64,000 nt of DNA from Bacteroidales bacterium (lineage in GTDB: Bacteria > Bacteroidota > Bacteroidia > Bacteroidales > F082). Made by a program: the position numbers and the translations under genes. The stretch lies in contig JAUXMV010000024.1 in assembly GCA_030683155.1 (NCBI GenBank), positions 1 to 64,000 of the forward strand, in the 5' to 3' direction. A model generated the notes under the pieces. It was not told the DNA's origin. It did not search any database and saw only the letters and a list, made by a program, of their open reading frames with translations. Of the stretch, positions 16,663 to 26,510 are shown in pieces. Position 1 is the stretch's first letter. Each line of letters begins with the position of its first letter.

Positions 16663-19482
16663 ATGAGACGGAAGTTCATTTTTCTGGTTTTCTATTTCTT
16701 TTGTTTCTTTTCTGCTTCAGCCCAATATTATCTGAGTGGTCAGGATCCTGCTTCGGTGCGCTGGAAACAGCTCAAGACACCTAATTTCAGGTTGATTTTC
16801 CCAGAAGACAATCAGCTTCAGGCGCAATACCTGGCCAATATGCTTGAGATAACTTATCCAGCCGTAAGAGCAGATTTGAATGCAAAACCGACAAAATCTG
16901 ATTTGATTTTTCACACACAAAGTGTGATTTCGAATGCCACCGTTGCATGGGCGCCAAGGAGGCTTGATTTTTTTCATACACCTCCACAGGATGGCTACGG
17001 ACAGGAATGGCTTCGGCAGCTAAGTGTTCATGAAATGAGGCATGTAGCACAGATTAAGCGCCTGGATGAAGGTTTTGGAAAGTTCCTTTCGACTGTGCTT
17101 GGGCAACAGGGTACGGCTGCTTTGCTTGGTGTTTTTATTCCAAACTGGTTTATCGAAGGAGATGCTGTGGTCACAGAAACAGCGATGTCATTCAGTGGCC
17201 GCGGTCGTCAGCCTTTGTTTGAAGCAGGATTGAGAGCACAACTAATCGAAAAAGGAAGTTATTCCTATGACAAAGCATATTTTGGCTCTTACCGGCATCA
17301 TGTGCCTGATATTTATGAGTTTGGATACTTTATGACAGGTTATAGTAAAGAAAAATATGGAGCTGAGCTGTGGGAGAATGTGCTTGATAAAACTGCAAGA
17401 AGGCCTTTTCTGCTGGCACCTTTCACAAGTGCTTTAAGGGAAATAAGCGGGCGTGGAAAGAAACAGCTTTACAGGGAAACGATGGACTCACTCCGTTTGA
17501 TATGGGCGTTTCAAGATAGTGTAATCCCAAAAACACCAACACAAAGTATTAGTCCTTCAAAAAAAATATACACAAATTACAGATTTCCTCAGGTTCTCAG
17601 TGATGGCAGCATTGTTGCAATTCGCAGCTCAATGGCCGGCATCCGGCGCATTGTTTTGATTCAGGACAGCCTCGAAAAAGTGCTGTTTACGCCTGGCAGT
17701 ATCTTTAATCATAGTCTTTCTGCGACTGACAGTTTGGTTGTCTGGAATGAGTTTCAGCCAGACCTCAGATGGTCGAACAGAAATTTCAGTGTGATAAAAC
17801 TTGGAGATATTGCCACCGGAAAAATCAGACAGCTCACTTTTAAAAGCAATTTTTTTGCACCTGATATAAGCTCCTGCAATAAGAAAATTGTTGTTGCTGA
17901 AACTGCATCAACAGGCAGGCACTCCATTGTAGTTTTGAAAAGTGACAGCGCAGAAGAGCTTTTCAGGATCAGCAGCGATAGCCTGTTTTTTCAAACACCC
18001 AAATGGATGAGCGATCGTGAACATGTTTTGGCATTGGCTGTAGGGCAAAAAGGCAAAGCGTTGATAAAAATTAACACCATTTCGAGGGAACAGGAAGTTT
18101 TGATTCCTTTTGGCTATATCGATTTTAGCCTGTCTGCTGTGGATGATAATCTGGTGATTTTGCATGGAGCATGGTCAGGAATCAGCAATATTTACGCTTT
18201 TGATCTGGAAACAAATGAACTTCGTCAGTTGGGATCTTCACGTTTTGGTGCCGCAGATGCTGATTTCGATACAAAAAACGATCAGCTGGTTTATGCAGAT
18301 TATAGCGCTGACGGCTGGAAAATTCAGGCTTTGAAAAAGAAGGATATGTTGAATGTGCCACTTTCTGAGGTATTAAACAATTCTTTTGATCTTGCAGAAA
18401 AACTGTTTGCAAAGGAAAAATTCAATATTGATGCCATAGCAATTCCTGACAGTATTTTTCCTGTGAAAAAATACCGGCGTATCAATAATTTATTTCATGT
18501 ACATAGCTGGTCGCCAGTGTATCTGGAAGCCAACAACCAAAACATTGGTCCGGGATTCAGTATTTTGTCTCAAAACTCCCTCAGCACAATGGTTGCAGAG
18601 CTTGGGTATAGCTATGATTTGAATGAACAAACCGGAAGAACTGTAATAAACATGACTTATCTTGGGCTTTTTCCGGCAATCAATGCCGGTTTCAGTACTG
18701 GTCTCAGACGTGGGAAAACAACCTTTGAAGGAAAAACTATTGACCTTAAATGGTGGGAAACGGATTGGAATGCAGGGCTAAGAGTGCCGTTAAACTTCAC
18801 ACGCGATCGTTGGCTCAGAGGATTACAGCCAGCCCTGAGTTTCAGACAGATTTACCGTGAAATGGCTCCTGAGGTTGGGCTGAATTTCAAACAGAATCTT
18901 GTATCTTCATTTGGGTATGATATCTTTGTTTACAACCAGACACGCATGTCGGTAAGAGACCTTCTGCCTGCATGGGGACAATCGGCACGGTTGATTTTCA
19001 GACATACGCCTTTTGACCATGAACCTTCGAAACAGCTTTTTGCCAGTGCCAGTTTCTTTTTTCCGGGATTGGCGCCCCACCATGGTTTGAGGCTTTATGG
19101 AGCATGGCAAAATGAAGTTACCGGTTATTACCAATTCGGTAGCTATGCCTCTTTTCCCCGCGGATACAACAGCCTGTTTTTTAAAGAATTAGTTTCATTC
19201 AAAAGCGATTATGTGTTTCCGCTTTTATATCCTGAACTAAACCTTCCAACAGTATTTTATTTGAAGAGAATACGTTCAGGTGTATTTTTTGATTATTTTT
19301 CCGGAAACCATGCGGGACGTACAAATGATTATATGTCTGCCGGATTGGAACTCCATAGTGACTGGCACTTTCTGAACTTTCCGGCACCTGTGAACCTTGG
19401 TTTCAGACTTTCGCATACATTTAGCGATGGCGGATGGGTACCAGAATTTCTTTTTGGCGTTAATTTCTCGGCTCTGTATTGA
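16663..19482 (+). CDS. Exported metallopeptidase-like protein with beta-propeller and outer-membrane barrel
   Basis: A 939-residue protein with a signal peptide (cleavage near AQ 20-21). The N-terminal domain has a zinc-metallopeptidase site: HEMRH at 123-127 (HExxH) and FIEGDA with Glu 165, the spacing of a gluzincin. Residues about 280-590 carry repeated strands with SDG- and LVWNEF-like motifs as in TolB-type beta-propellers. The last 300 residues look like an outer-membrane barrel and end LFGVNFSALY. Such proteins are often labelled only as TolB-like. Activity and substrate are unknown; the zinc site is seen, proteolysis is inferred. Confidence 0.75.
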   Translation: MRRKFIFLVFYFFCFFSASAQYYLSGQDPASVRWKQLKTPNFRLIFPEDNQLQAQYLANMLEITYPAVRADLNAKPTKSDLIFHTQSVISNATVAWAPRRLDFFHTPPQDGYGQEWLRQLSVHEMRHVAQIKRLDEGFGKFLSTVLGQQGTAALLGVFIPNWFIEGDAVVTETAMSFSGRGRQPLFEAGLRAQLIEKGSYSYDKAYFGSYRHHVPDIYEFGYFMTGYSKEKYGAELWENVLDKTARRPFLLAPFTSALREISGRGKKQLYRETMDSLRLIWAFQDSVIPKTPTQSISPSKKIYTNYRFPQVLSDGSIVAIRSSMAGIRRIVLIQDSLEKVLFTPGSIFNHSLSATDSLVVWNEFQPDLRWSNRNFSVIKLGDIATGKIRQLTFKSNFFAPDISSCNKKIVVAETASTGRHSIVVLKSDSAEELFRISSDSLFFQTPKWMSDREHVLALAVGQKGKALIKINTISREQEVLIPFGYIDFSLSAVDDNLVILHGAWSGISNIYAFDLETNELRQLGSSRFGAADADFDTKNDQLVYADYSADGWKIQALKKKDMLNVPLSEVLNNSFDLAEKLFAKEKFNIDAIAIPDSIFPVKKYRRINNLFHVHSWSPVYLEANNQNIGPGFSILSQNSLSTMVAELGYSYDLNEQTGRTVINMTYLGLFPAINAGFSTGLRRGKTTFEGKTIDLKWWETDWNAGLRVPLNFTRDRWLRGLQPALSFRQIYREMAPEVGLNFKQNLVSSFGYDIFVYNQTRMSVRDLLPAWGQSARLIFRHTPFDHEPSKQLFASASFFFPGLAPHHGLRLYGAWQNEVTGYYQFGSYASFPRGYNSLFFKELVSFKSDYVFPLLYPELNLPTVFYLKRIRSGVFFDYFSGNHAGRTNDYMSAGLELHSDWHFLNFPAPVNLGFRLSHTFSDGGWVPEFLFGVNFSALY

Positions 19483-19517
19483 TATTATGTCTTAATTTTA
19501 GCACAAATATTTTTTTT

Positions 19518-19979
19518 ATGAAAAGCCGTATCCTAAGTTTTGAGCCTGAAATAGAAGCAATAATCCAAAAATGTCAATATTGCAGCCTGGCGATGATCGA
19601 TGCCGATGGAAAGCCCTATGTGATTCATATGAATTTTGGTTTTAGGAATAAAACAGTTTATTTTCATTCTGGCCCTGAAGGAAAAAAGCTAAAAGCACTC
19701 GAAAACGATCCAAATGTTTGTGTTGCCTTTAGTACAGACCATCTGTTGCGTTGGCAAAATACGGAAGTGGCCTGCAGTTATTCCATGAAATACCGGTCTG
19801 TACTTGTTCATGGAAAGGTTAAATTCATTGAAGATTCAGATGAAAAGATGGATGCGCTGAATGTTATCATGAAACAATACACAGATGAAGAATATAAATA
19901 CAGCGCACCAGCCATTGAAAATGTTTGTGTTTTTAGTGTTGACGCAGAAAAAATTGAGGGAAGAGCTTATGGCTATTAG
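19518..19979 (+). CDS. Nim-like pyridoxamine-5'-phosphate-oxidase-fold flavoprotein
   Basis: A 153-residue single-domain split-barrel protein expected to bind FMN. YVIHMNFGF, TVYFHSGPEGKKL and the later ACSYSMKYRSVLVHGK match the nitroimidazole-reductase (Nim) branch of the PNPOx family. Nim proteins reduce nitro groups and can give metronidazole resistance, but most family members are housekeeping genes of unknown substrate. I use ATG 19518; the longer frame begins inside the previous gene's end and adds a hydrophobic, unlikely extension. Confidence 0.85.
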   Translation: MKSRILSFEPEIEAIIQKCQYCSLAMIDADGKPYVIHMNFGFRNKTVYFHSGPEGKKLKALENDPNVCVAFSTDHLLRWQNTEVACSYSMKYRSVLVHGKVKFIEDSDEKMDALNVIMKQYTDEEYKYSAPAIENVCVFSVDAEKIEGRAYGY

Positions 19980-20021
19980 CATGTCAGACGTTTCTTTAAA
20001 AACTATAAAATCAGTAATGCT

Positions 20022-20444
20022 ATGAAGTTAACTTATAAGTATTTGGGTTTAGTGTTGATTGTTTTTTCAATTGTAGCGACAGGCTCATGCAGCAAAGGCG
20101 GAAAAATAAAATATGAAGAATATCTCATACATGTTGACAGTATTCAGGTAGCTGATACAGTGAATTTAGGCTCAAAATTCAGTGTAGTATTTTTTGGGAT
20201 AATTGGTTATGATGGCTGCAGTTCTTTTGCGCGATTTATAGCTGAACGTGAAACCGGCCGCTATAAGCTGATGGTTGTTGGAAAAAGAAAAACGGGTCCT
20301 AACCTTGCTTGCCCGGATTATCTGCCCATGCTTGATGGTGAAAAGCTGGAACTTTTAGCAGATAGTTCAGGCGTTCTGAAGCTTGAAATTGTCAACCCCG
20401 GCCTCAACCAGATTCTCTCAAAGGAAATCTTTGTCAGAAATTAA
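20022..20444 (+). CDS. Small lipoprotein of unknown function
   Basis: A 140-residue protein with a lipoprotein signal ending IVATGSCSKGG. The mature part has a beta-rich pattern with a GYDGCSSFARF segment and a second Cys in LACPDYLP, so one disulfide is possible. It starts 43 bases after the Nim-like gene and converges with the DUF4340 gene, 11 bases away. No family recognised. Confidence 0.7.
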   Translation: MKLTYKYLGLVLIVFSIVATGSCSKGGKIKYEEYLIHVDSIQVADTVNLGSKFSVVFFGIIGYDGCSSFARFIAERETGRYKLMVVGKRKTGPNLACPDYLPMLDGEKLELLADSSGVLKLEIVNPGLNQILSKEIFVRN

Positions 20445-20455
20445 ACGCTTTTCAT

Positions 20456-21529
20456 TTAGTGCCAATCATTATTATATCCAGGTTCAAAGTACTGAATTGG
20501 TCTAAGCAATTTGTCAAAAGTGTAATATTGAATAAGCACGAAATCTCGGTTTTCGTTTATCAAAGCATACATGCGGTCTAAATCAAGTGGCACGAGATGA
20601 TAATCGATGACGAGGTGGTCGGTAAAAGTTTTCTTCACAAATGTGGTGACAGTATTGCTATCACCTTCTGTGTCCACAAGCGTTATTTTATGTAAAAATG
20701 GTGAGTTTTTAATTGAATCGCGCTTGATGGCGGGCATTCCAGTGTTAAGCAAAGCCTCAAAACGGATATCGTTGAATGAAGTCAAATAGTTGAGCAGGCG
20801 GAGTGTATCGTATTCCGGTAACACGTAATTATCCTTAAGTCTGGTAATTTTATAATTATGGCGGTCAGTCTTTTCAAGCTTGAAACTTTGGTCTGGATTT
20901 TCATTGAACTCAATCTGCACAGACTGAATTTCGTTAAGTCTTTTACGAAAAACACCATGATCTCTCCAGTCGTCAACAATTGGCGAGTATCTTGACATGA
21001 CAAATCCTTTAAAACCAGTTAGATACATAATATAAGCCGTAGAAGCACCTTCCTTAAGCATAAATGTTCCAATATTGTCTTTTGGTACATCACCAACATA
21101 ATAAACCTTTGTTCGTTTTTCTCTTGGAAAAAGCTTTATACGATCAAAAAAATTAATCATCGGAACAATCTGATACACTTCTACTTTAATTGCAATGCCC
21201 GCCATACGTGAAACAACATTGTCATGACTAGCTCTGGAAACAGGTCCTCTGACACGTAATTTCAGCATTGTATTAAGCAAAGCGTCCACTTTTTGTTGCT
21301 GTGCTTTATAGGTTTTATTTAATGACCATCCGTTTTTATCGCGCTCGAGCAATATTTCGCTGGTATCGAGATTTGCGATGAAAATTTTTGTGACACTTGC
21401 TGTATCAAGTACGGCAAAATCTGTTTCTTTTGATTGAAGTGTTGAAGTGTAGTTTTTGTTAAATACAAGCAAAACAGCAATCAAAATCAATATAAGGGTG
21501 AGAATTATAGCAAATTTATTTTTTTTCAT
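20456..21529 (-). CDS. DUF4340 domain-containing protein
   Basis: A 357-residue protein with one N-terminal membrane helix (about 7-24) and the rest outside the cytoplasm. FAVLDTASVTKIFIANLD, DTSEILLERDKNGWSLN and the later VYYVGDVP fit DUF4340, a family usually found beside GldG-type ABC proteins. Here too it is the last gene of the gldF-gldG run, 41 bases after gldG. It may be an accessory part of that transporter; the role is unproven. Confidence 0.85.
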   Translation of the reverse strand: MKKNKFAIILTLILILIAVLLVFNKNYTSTLQSKETDFAVLDTASVTKIFIANLDTSEILLERDKNGWSLNKTYKAQQQKVDALLNTMLKLRVRGPVSRASHDNVVSRMAGIAIKVEVYQIVPMINFFDRIKLFPREKRTKVYYVGDVPKDNIGTFMLKEGASTAYIMYLTGFKGFVMSRYSPIVDDWRDHGVFRKRLNEIQSVQIEFNENPDQSFKLEKTDRHNYKITRLKDNYVLPEYDTLRLLNYLTSFNDIRFEALLNTGMPAIKRDSIKNSPFLHKITLVDTEGDSNTVTTFVKKTFTDHLVIDYHLVPLDLDRMYALINENRDFVLIQYYTFDKLLRPIQYFEPGYNNDWH

Positions 21530-21570
21530 GATGTCCTTTTCAATTCAAAGATGTTAAACAAAACAGAAGT

Positions 21571-23340
21571 TTATCTGGCATAACGTTTTTTTCTTAATAT
21601 TGCCAGCACAATCCCAAAAATCAGCACGATTGCTACAGGAACCAAAATGTTGATTACTTGCCATTGCAGACGCGTGCTGTTTACTTTTGACATATCAAGA
21701 AGCCGGATTTTGAGTTCCCTCGAGCGTATACTTACTAAACTTGATTCATCCGCAAGATAACTGATGGCATTGAGAATAAAGTCCTTGTTTCCGTAGGTTT
21801 GACGCGTAAATTGATCAAATCCCAGTGGCAAAGGGTAGCCTTGTGGAATGTGAAACTGGTTTCGGATTATATCGCCATCAGCTACGACGATCATCGCTGT
21901 AGGTTTGCTTGTTTCCAGAAAACCAATGTCTTTGCTGCCGGTTATTTCCGGCGGCATGCGATTGGAAAATAGCGAAGGAAAAGTTCCTTCGAGCAAATAG
22001 GCTGTCGCCTGTCCTTTTTTATTATACATCCGCTCATCAGGTTTGTCGCGCAGCATCGCCAGGGTGATAAGCGCCGGTGTGCCTACAGTTCGGGAATAAT
22101 CAGAGGTTTTTAATAAAGGGGTTTTACGTACATAATCTACCAGAACTGTATCAATCGAACTCGTGAAATCGGCTTTGATGGCATTAATATTTCTTACAAT
22201 TGGGTGGTTGGATGCCTGACCCAACAGCGGAAAATAATGCCATCGGAAATATTCAATCTGCGCTTGTCCGGCAACTTGTCCGGTTCTAAGTGGTATCGAT
22301 GCAGAATTGAGATCAAGTACAAGATTTTTATTTAACCGAACACCATATTTAAACAATTGATCATCAAGACGCGTATCCATATCAATCCCAATCGTGGATT
22401 CACTCATCTGAAGGCTGTCCATGCTTGCAAGAACGGGATCAATAAGCCAAAGAACTTTTCCGCCGTACATGATGTACTGATCGATAATAAACTTGTCTCT
22501 CTCCTCAAACGGAATGGATGGCTTTGCAATAATAATGGCTTGGTAATTGGGCAATATACGCACATTTCCTTCGCTGTCAGGCTCTGATCGACGTGTTAAA
22601 GCGCTGATTCTGCCTCCGATAATAATTCTGTCAACACGATAATTCCTTAATAGTGTCTGGGTCACATCATGCACATCTCCTTCATTCAGTTCACCGTTGC
22701 CCTCGGTGAATGCAATCGCAGGCTTTTGTAATTGAGCAAGTTTTCTGATGACTTCAGCGAGTTTGAATTCCAGATTTTGTATCGAATTATTTAAAACCGT
22801 TTCTGCAGGGGTGTTGATCTGGCTTTCGAGTAAATCGAGCGGAAGCTCTTTGTCGCGATACATTACCATCGCTCCGGGAAAAATGACCTTCTGTTGCATT
22901 CCTTCTGCAGTGCGCACCTGAAGATCAGTTGGCTGAAGTCCGCGTTCAACAAGGACTTTTATCGTTTCATCGACATCCTGCTTGTTGCTTCCTGCCATTG
23001 GATTGATGAATTCGTATTCTATGAATTTGTTGTAAGCCCTGAATTCGTCAAGCATCTCTTTGGTTTCGCGTCGAAGTTTTTTAAAGCCCGCCGGAAAGTC
23101 GCCTTCGAGATAAACCCTGAAATAGACATAATCGTTAACCGATTTCAACAGGTTTTTTGTGGCCGGCGCCAGGGTGTAACGTTTTTCACTCGTGAGGTCG
23201 AAGCGGGTAAAAAGGAATGCTCCTATCACATTAAGGACAAGAATGACAACAAATACAAGGGCGAATTCAATCAGATTGTTTTTCCTGATATCCTTTGCCT
23301 TGAATATTTTTGGCAGTTTATTTTCTTTGTGTTTTACCAT
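21571..23340 (-). CDS. gldG: Gliding-motility ABC transporter component GldG
   Basis: A 589-residue membrane protein of the Gld ABC transporter, needed for gliding in some Bacteroidota. It has an N-terminal helix (about 25-47) then FTRFDLTSEKRYTLAPAT, a long periplasmic domain (IAFTEGNGEL, MVYR-type DUF4350-like core) and a C-terminal helix (about 560-582) with basic tail KKRYAR. It overlaps gldF by 7 bases, typical of the operon. The ATPase GldA is not in the window. Presence does not prove gliding, since non-motile members keep these genes. Confidence 0.93.
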   Translation of the reverse strand: MVKHKENKLPKIFKAKDIRKNNLIEFALVFVVILVLNVIGAFLFTRFDLTSEKRYTLAPATKNLLKSVNDYVYFRVYLEGDFPAGFKKLRRETKEMLDEFRAYNKFIEYEFINPMAGSNKQDVDETIKVLVERGLQPTDLQVRTAEGMQQKVIFPGAMVMYRDKELPLDLLESQINTPAETVLNNSIQNLEFKLAEVIRKLAQLQKPAIAFTEGNGELNEGDVHDVTQTLLRNYRVDRIIIGGRISALTRRSEPDSEGNVRILPNYQAIIIAKPSIPFEERDKFIIDQYIMYGGKVLWLIDPVLASMDSLQMSESTIGIDMDTRLDDQLFKYGVRLNKNLVLDLNSASIPLRTGQVAGQAQIEYFRWHYFPLLGQASNHPIVRNINAIKADFTSSIDTVLVDYVRKTPLLKTSDYSRTVGTPALITLAMLRDKPDERMYNKKGQATAYLLEGTFPSLFSNRMPPEITGSKDIGFLETSKPTAMIVVADGDIIRNQFHIPQGYPLPLGFDQFTRQTYGNKDFILNAISYLADESSLVSIRSRELKIRLLDMSKVNSTRLQWQVINILVPVAIVLIFGIVLAILRKKRYAR

Positions 23341-24065
23341 TTTCTACTTGCTAAAGACAATTTGGTGAAACTGATAAAAAGAGCGATCAAACTGAAGAAG
23401 TAAAGAAGATCGCGTGTGTCGACAACGCCGCGGCTGATAGAACTGTAGTGTGCTGAGATACCAAGCTGTTTGATGAAAAGATCAACTTTTCCAAACCATG
23501 AGAGAGAGTAAATAAATTCAAATCCTGTATATACAAAGCCGCTGAGGACAACAGCCAGAATAAAGGCTAGAATTTGATTATCGGTAATGCTGCTGCTGAA
23601 AATGCCAATGGCAACAAAAGCAGCTCCAAGCAAAAACAGCCCGATGTAGGCGCCCCAGATACCACCAGAATCGAGATTTCCAGGAGGCAGACCCAATTGA
23701 TGTACAGAAAAATAATAGATGAAAGTTGGTATCAAAGAAAAAAGCACGAGCGCAAGACTGGCGAAATATTTTGCCAGAATAATCTGAAGATCTGTAAGTG
23801 GTTTGGTTAGCAACATTTCAATAGTGCCAGTTTTTTTTTCGTCAGCAAACGAACGCATTGTTACTGCAGGTACCAGAAAAAGAAATACAAAGGGAGCCAG
23901 GATAAATAAACCTTCAAGACTGGCATAACCATAGTCCATGATGTTAAAATCGGTCGGAAAAACCCACAGAAACAATCCGTTGATAAGCAAAAACACGGCA
24001 ATAACCATGTAGCCTATCAAGGAGCTTAAGAAGCTGCTGATTTCTTTCATGAACAGAGCAAACAT
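23334..24065 (-). CDS. gldF: Gliding-motility ABC transporter permease GldF
   Basis: A 243-residue ABC-2 type permease with six membrane helices. Hallmarks are FALFMKEISSFLSSLIGYMVI at the start, VPAVTMRSFADEKKTGTIEMLLTKPLTD in the cytoplasmic loop, and AFVAIGIFSSSITDNQ. I use ATG 24065, which gives the normal GldF N-terminus; the longer frame uses TTG 24092. A -7 element (TATTTTTG on the minus strand, 24090-24097) lies just upstream. A terminator separates it from ackA. Confidence 0.92.
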   Translation of the reverse strand: MFALFMKEISSFLSSLIGYMVIAVFLLINGLFLWVFPTDFNIMDYGYASLEGLFILAPFVFLFLVPAVTMRSFADEKKTGTIEMLLTKPLTDLQIILAKYFASLALVLFSLIPTFIYYFSVHQLGLPPGNLDSGGIWGAYIGLFLLGAAFVAIGIFSSSITDNQILAFILAVVLSGFVYTGFEFIYSLSWFGKVDLFIKQLGISAHYSSISRGVVDTRDLLYFFSLIALFISFTKLSLASRKW

Positions 24066-24218
24066 AGACAGATTTTTAAGTTTTGGTGGCAAAAATACGC
24101 ATTTTCCATGAAAGCTAAAGCTGCAAAGGCTATTGTCATTAGTCGAATTTTATACCGTGGGCACTAAAAAAAACTTAAAAATCAGCCATTTTATTATTAC
24201 AACAGGTATAAATAGGAA

Positions 24219-24247
24219 AAGCCCTGAAACTTCAAGTATCAGGGCTT
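24219..24247 (-). terminator. Terminator after ackA
   Basis: AAGCCCTGA pairs with TCAGGGCTT around an 11-base loop, and a T-rich tract follows on the minus strand. It separates ackA from gldF. Confidence 0.85.
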
Positions 24248-24271
24248 ATTCTAATTTGATTAGCTTAGAAA

Positions 24272-25492
24272 TCAATTGTTTATTTCCTGAGCTATTTGTT
24301 CATAAATTTCGTAGGTATCAGATGCAATCATAAGTTCCTCATCTGTAGGTACCACAATCACCGTTACTTTCGAATCCGGAGTGCTGATCAGCTCCTCCTT
24401 GCCGCGGGATTTCAAAGATTTTTCGACGTCAATTTTTACGCCAAAAAATTCAAGTCCTTCAAGCGATTTGGTCCGTGTAACTGTATCATTTTCTCCGATT
24501 CCACCAGTAAAAATAATCATGTCGACACCTCCCATAGCAGCGGCATAAGCACCAATGTATTTGCGCACCCTGTATTGATACATTTCCATGGCAATTTTTG
24601 CACGTTCGTTGCCATTTTCAGCAGCGATTTCGATGTCGCGCATATCCGAAGAAATACCAGAAATGCCTAACATACCAGAAAACTTGTTTACAAGTGTACT
24701 TGTGTAAGGAATGCTGGTTTCTTCTTTGTCCGCAATATACAGCAGGGCGCCAACATCAAGGTCGCCACAGCGTGTTCCCATGATTAGTCCTTCGAGAGGC
24801 GTCATTCCCATGGATGTATCAACAGATTTTCCACCGTCAATAGCGGCCATTGAAGCTCCGTTGCCAAGATGGCAAGTGATAATTTTTTGTGTGCTTATGT
24901 CGAGCCCGAGCGCTTCGCAAGCGCGTTTTGAAACGTATTTGTGACTGGTTCCATGGAAACCATACCGACGGATTTTATATTTTTCGTAGAGTGAGTAGGG
25001 CAGGCCATACAGATAGGCTTTGGGTGGCATGGTCTGATGGAAAGCAGTGTCAAAAACACCAACCTGAGGCACTTCAGGAAGCAAGTCTTTCATGGCATAA
25101 ATACCCTTGAGATTTGGAGGATTATGCAGTGGAGCAAGGTCAACACAATCTTCAAGTGCAGCGATAACTTCTTCGGTGATATAAACACTGCCGCTGAATT
25201 TCTCTCCCGCATGAACCACACGATGGCCAACAGCATCAATCTCGTCGAGCGACTTGATGCTGCCATATTTTTCGCTGATTAAAATGCCAAGCAAAAATTC
25301 AATTCCTGATTGGTGATCGAGAATTTCGCCTTCAAGTTTCACTTCTGCGCCATCGCTGCGTTTGTGCTTAATGGCCGCGCCTTTCAAGCCGATTTTGTCA
25401 ACGATACCTTTTGCAAGCACTGCTTTGGCAGGCATCTCAAAAAGTTGATATTTGATGGATGAACTTCCGCAGTTCAGTACAATGATCTTCAT
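24272..25492 (-). CDS. ackA: Acetate kinase
   Basis: Transfers phosphate between acetyl phosphate and ADP, giving ATP and acetate in fermentation. The 406-residue protein has the first signature VLNCGSSSIKYQL, GHRVVHAGEKF, RRYGFHGTSHKYV with the catalytic His, CHLGNGAS and FTGGIGEN. Length is normal. It is the third gene of a pta, 3-hydroxyacyl-CoA-dehydrogenase-like, ackA run, 24 bases after the second. Confidence 0.98.
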   Translation of the reverse strand: MKIIVLNCGSSSIKYQLFEMPAKAVLAKGIVDKIGLKGAAIKHKRSDGAEVKLEGEILDHQSGIEFLLGILISEKYGSIKSLDEIDAVGHRVVHAGEKFSGSVYITEEVIAALEDCVDLAPLHNPPNLKGIYAMKDLLPEVPQVGVFDTAFHQTMPPKAYLYGLPYSLYEKYKIRRYGFHGTSHKYVSKRACEALGLDISTQKIITCHLGNGASMAAIDGGKSVDTSMGMTPLEGLIMGTRCGDLDVGALLYIADKEETSIPYTSTLVNKFSGMLGISGISSDMRDIEIAAENGNERAKIAMEMYQYRVRKYIGAYAAAMGGVDMIIFTGGIGENDTVTRTKSLEGLEFFGVKIDVEKSLKSRGKEELISTPDSKVTVIVVPTDEELMIASDTYEIYEQIAQEINN

Positions 25493-25516
25493 CTTATTTC
25501 TTTCTTTTTTGTTTTA

Positions 25517-26479
25517 CTATTTGATAACGGCACATGTAACTGTTTGATCAACAGGTTTACCTGATTTGTAGTTGTAAAACCCACGATCAGTGATTCTGCC
25601 CAGATAATTGGCTCTTACAAGGCGTTTTATGATTGGCGAAGGCTTATATTTTTTGTCGCCAAATTCCTGATAAAGGTTTTCCATGTATTTGAGTACTTTA
25701 TCGAGTCCGATGCGGTCAGCCATTTCAAAAGGCCCGAACATGTATCCGGTTGATTCGCGCATAGCCAAATCAATATCACTGACTGAGGCCACACCTTCCA
25801 TAAGGATTTCGCAGGCCTCATTAATGGTTGTAACCAACATGCGTGTTACGATGTTGCCCGGCGATTCGTTGAGCTTAATGATGCCTTTATTGATCATTCC
25901 GGCGAATTTTGCTACATGACTAAATGCCTCATCAGAAGAATTGATTCCTTTTACGACTTCAATGACATTAGTTTTATTTATAGGTAAAATGAAATGCATT
26001 CCAATTGCTCTTTCAGGATGTTTCAATCCGTTTGAAAGATCAGAAATCATCAATGTTGCGATGTTTGAAGAGATAATGGCATCAGGCTTAACGACAGCTT
26101 CAATTTTTTGAAAAATTTCTTTTCTAATTTCGAGGCTTGTTCCTTTTTTTCGTGAACTGATCGATTCGATGACGATGTCGCATTCAGCTAGATCAGCGTA
26201 GTCCGTAGTTCCTTTGATACGACTCAGAATGGCGCGTTTTTCGCCTGGAGTAAGTCCCCAGTGGTTGATAACTTCATCAAGTTGTTCGCCAATATGGACA
26301 AAAGCCTCTTGAACACGCTCTTCATTTACATCAAGAAAAACTACATCAATGCCATACTCACTAATAGTGCGAACAATCTCCTGTCCAACCGTGCCGCAAC
26401 CGACCACACCCACCTTTTGAATCATTCCTTTTGTTTGGGGGCGTTTTCCCAAACTGAAATCTGCTAATGTTTCGCTCAT
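25517..26479 (-). CDS. Divergent 3-hydroxyacyl-CoA dehydrogenase homologue
   Basis: A 320-residue two-domain protein of the 3-hydroxybutyryl-CoA dehydrogenase type. The NAD-binding VGCGTVGQEI begins at 26, after a 20-residue polar extension, and the C-terminal domain has GPFEMADRIGLD and GFYNYKSG. Aligned by eye to human HAD, His 162 and Glu 174 keep the catalytic dyad, but the conserved Ser is Ala 141 (SNIAT for SNTSS), FNP is ILP, and the conserved Asn is Thr 212 (VTR for VNR). It may have another substrate or weak activity. It lies between pta and ackA, with gaps of 31 and 24 bases. Confidence 0.85.
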   Translation of the reverse strand: MSETLADFSLGKRPQTKGMIQKVGVVGCGTVGQEIVRTISEYGIDVVFLDVNEERVQEAFVHIGEQLDEVINHWGLTPGEKRAILSRIKGTTDYADLAECDIVIESISSRKKGTSLEIRKEIFQKIEAVVKPDAIISSNIATLMISDLSNGLKHPERAIGMHFILPINKTNVIEVVKGINSSDEAFSHVAKFAGMINKGIIKLNESPGNIVTRMLVTTINEACEILMEGVASVSDIDLAMRESTGYMFGPFEMADRIGLDKVLKYMENLYQEFGDKKYKPSPIIKRLVRANYLGRITDRGFYNYKSGKPVDQTVTCAVIK

Positions 26480-26510
26480 ATTTATATTGTTATTAAAAGA
26501 AATTTGTCTG

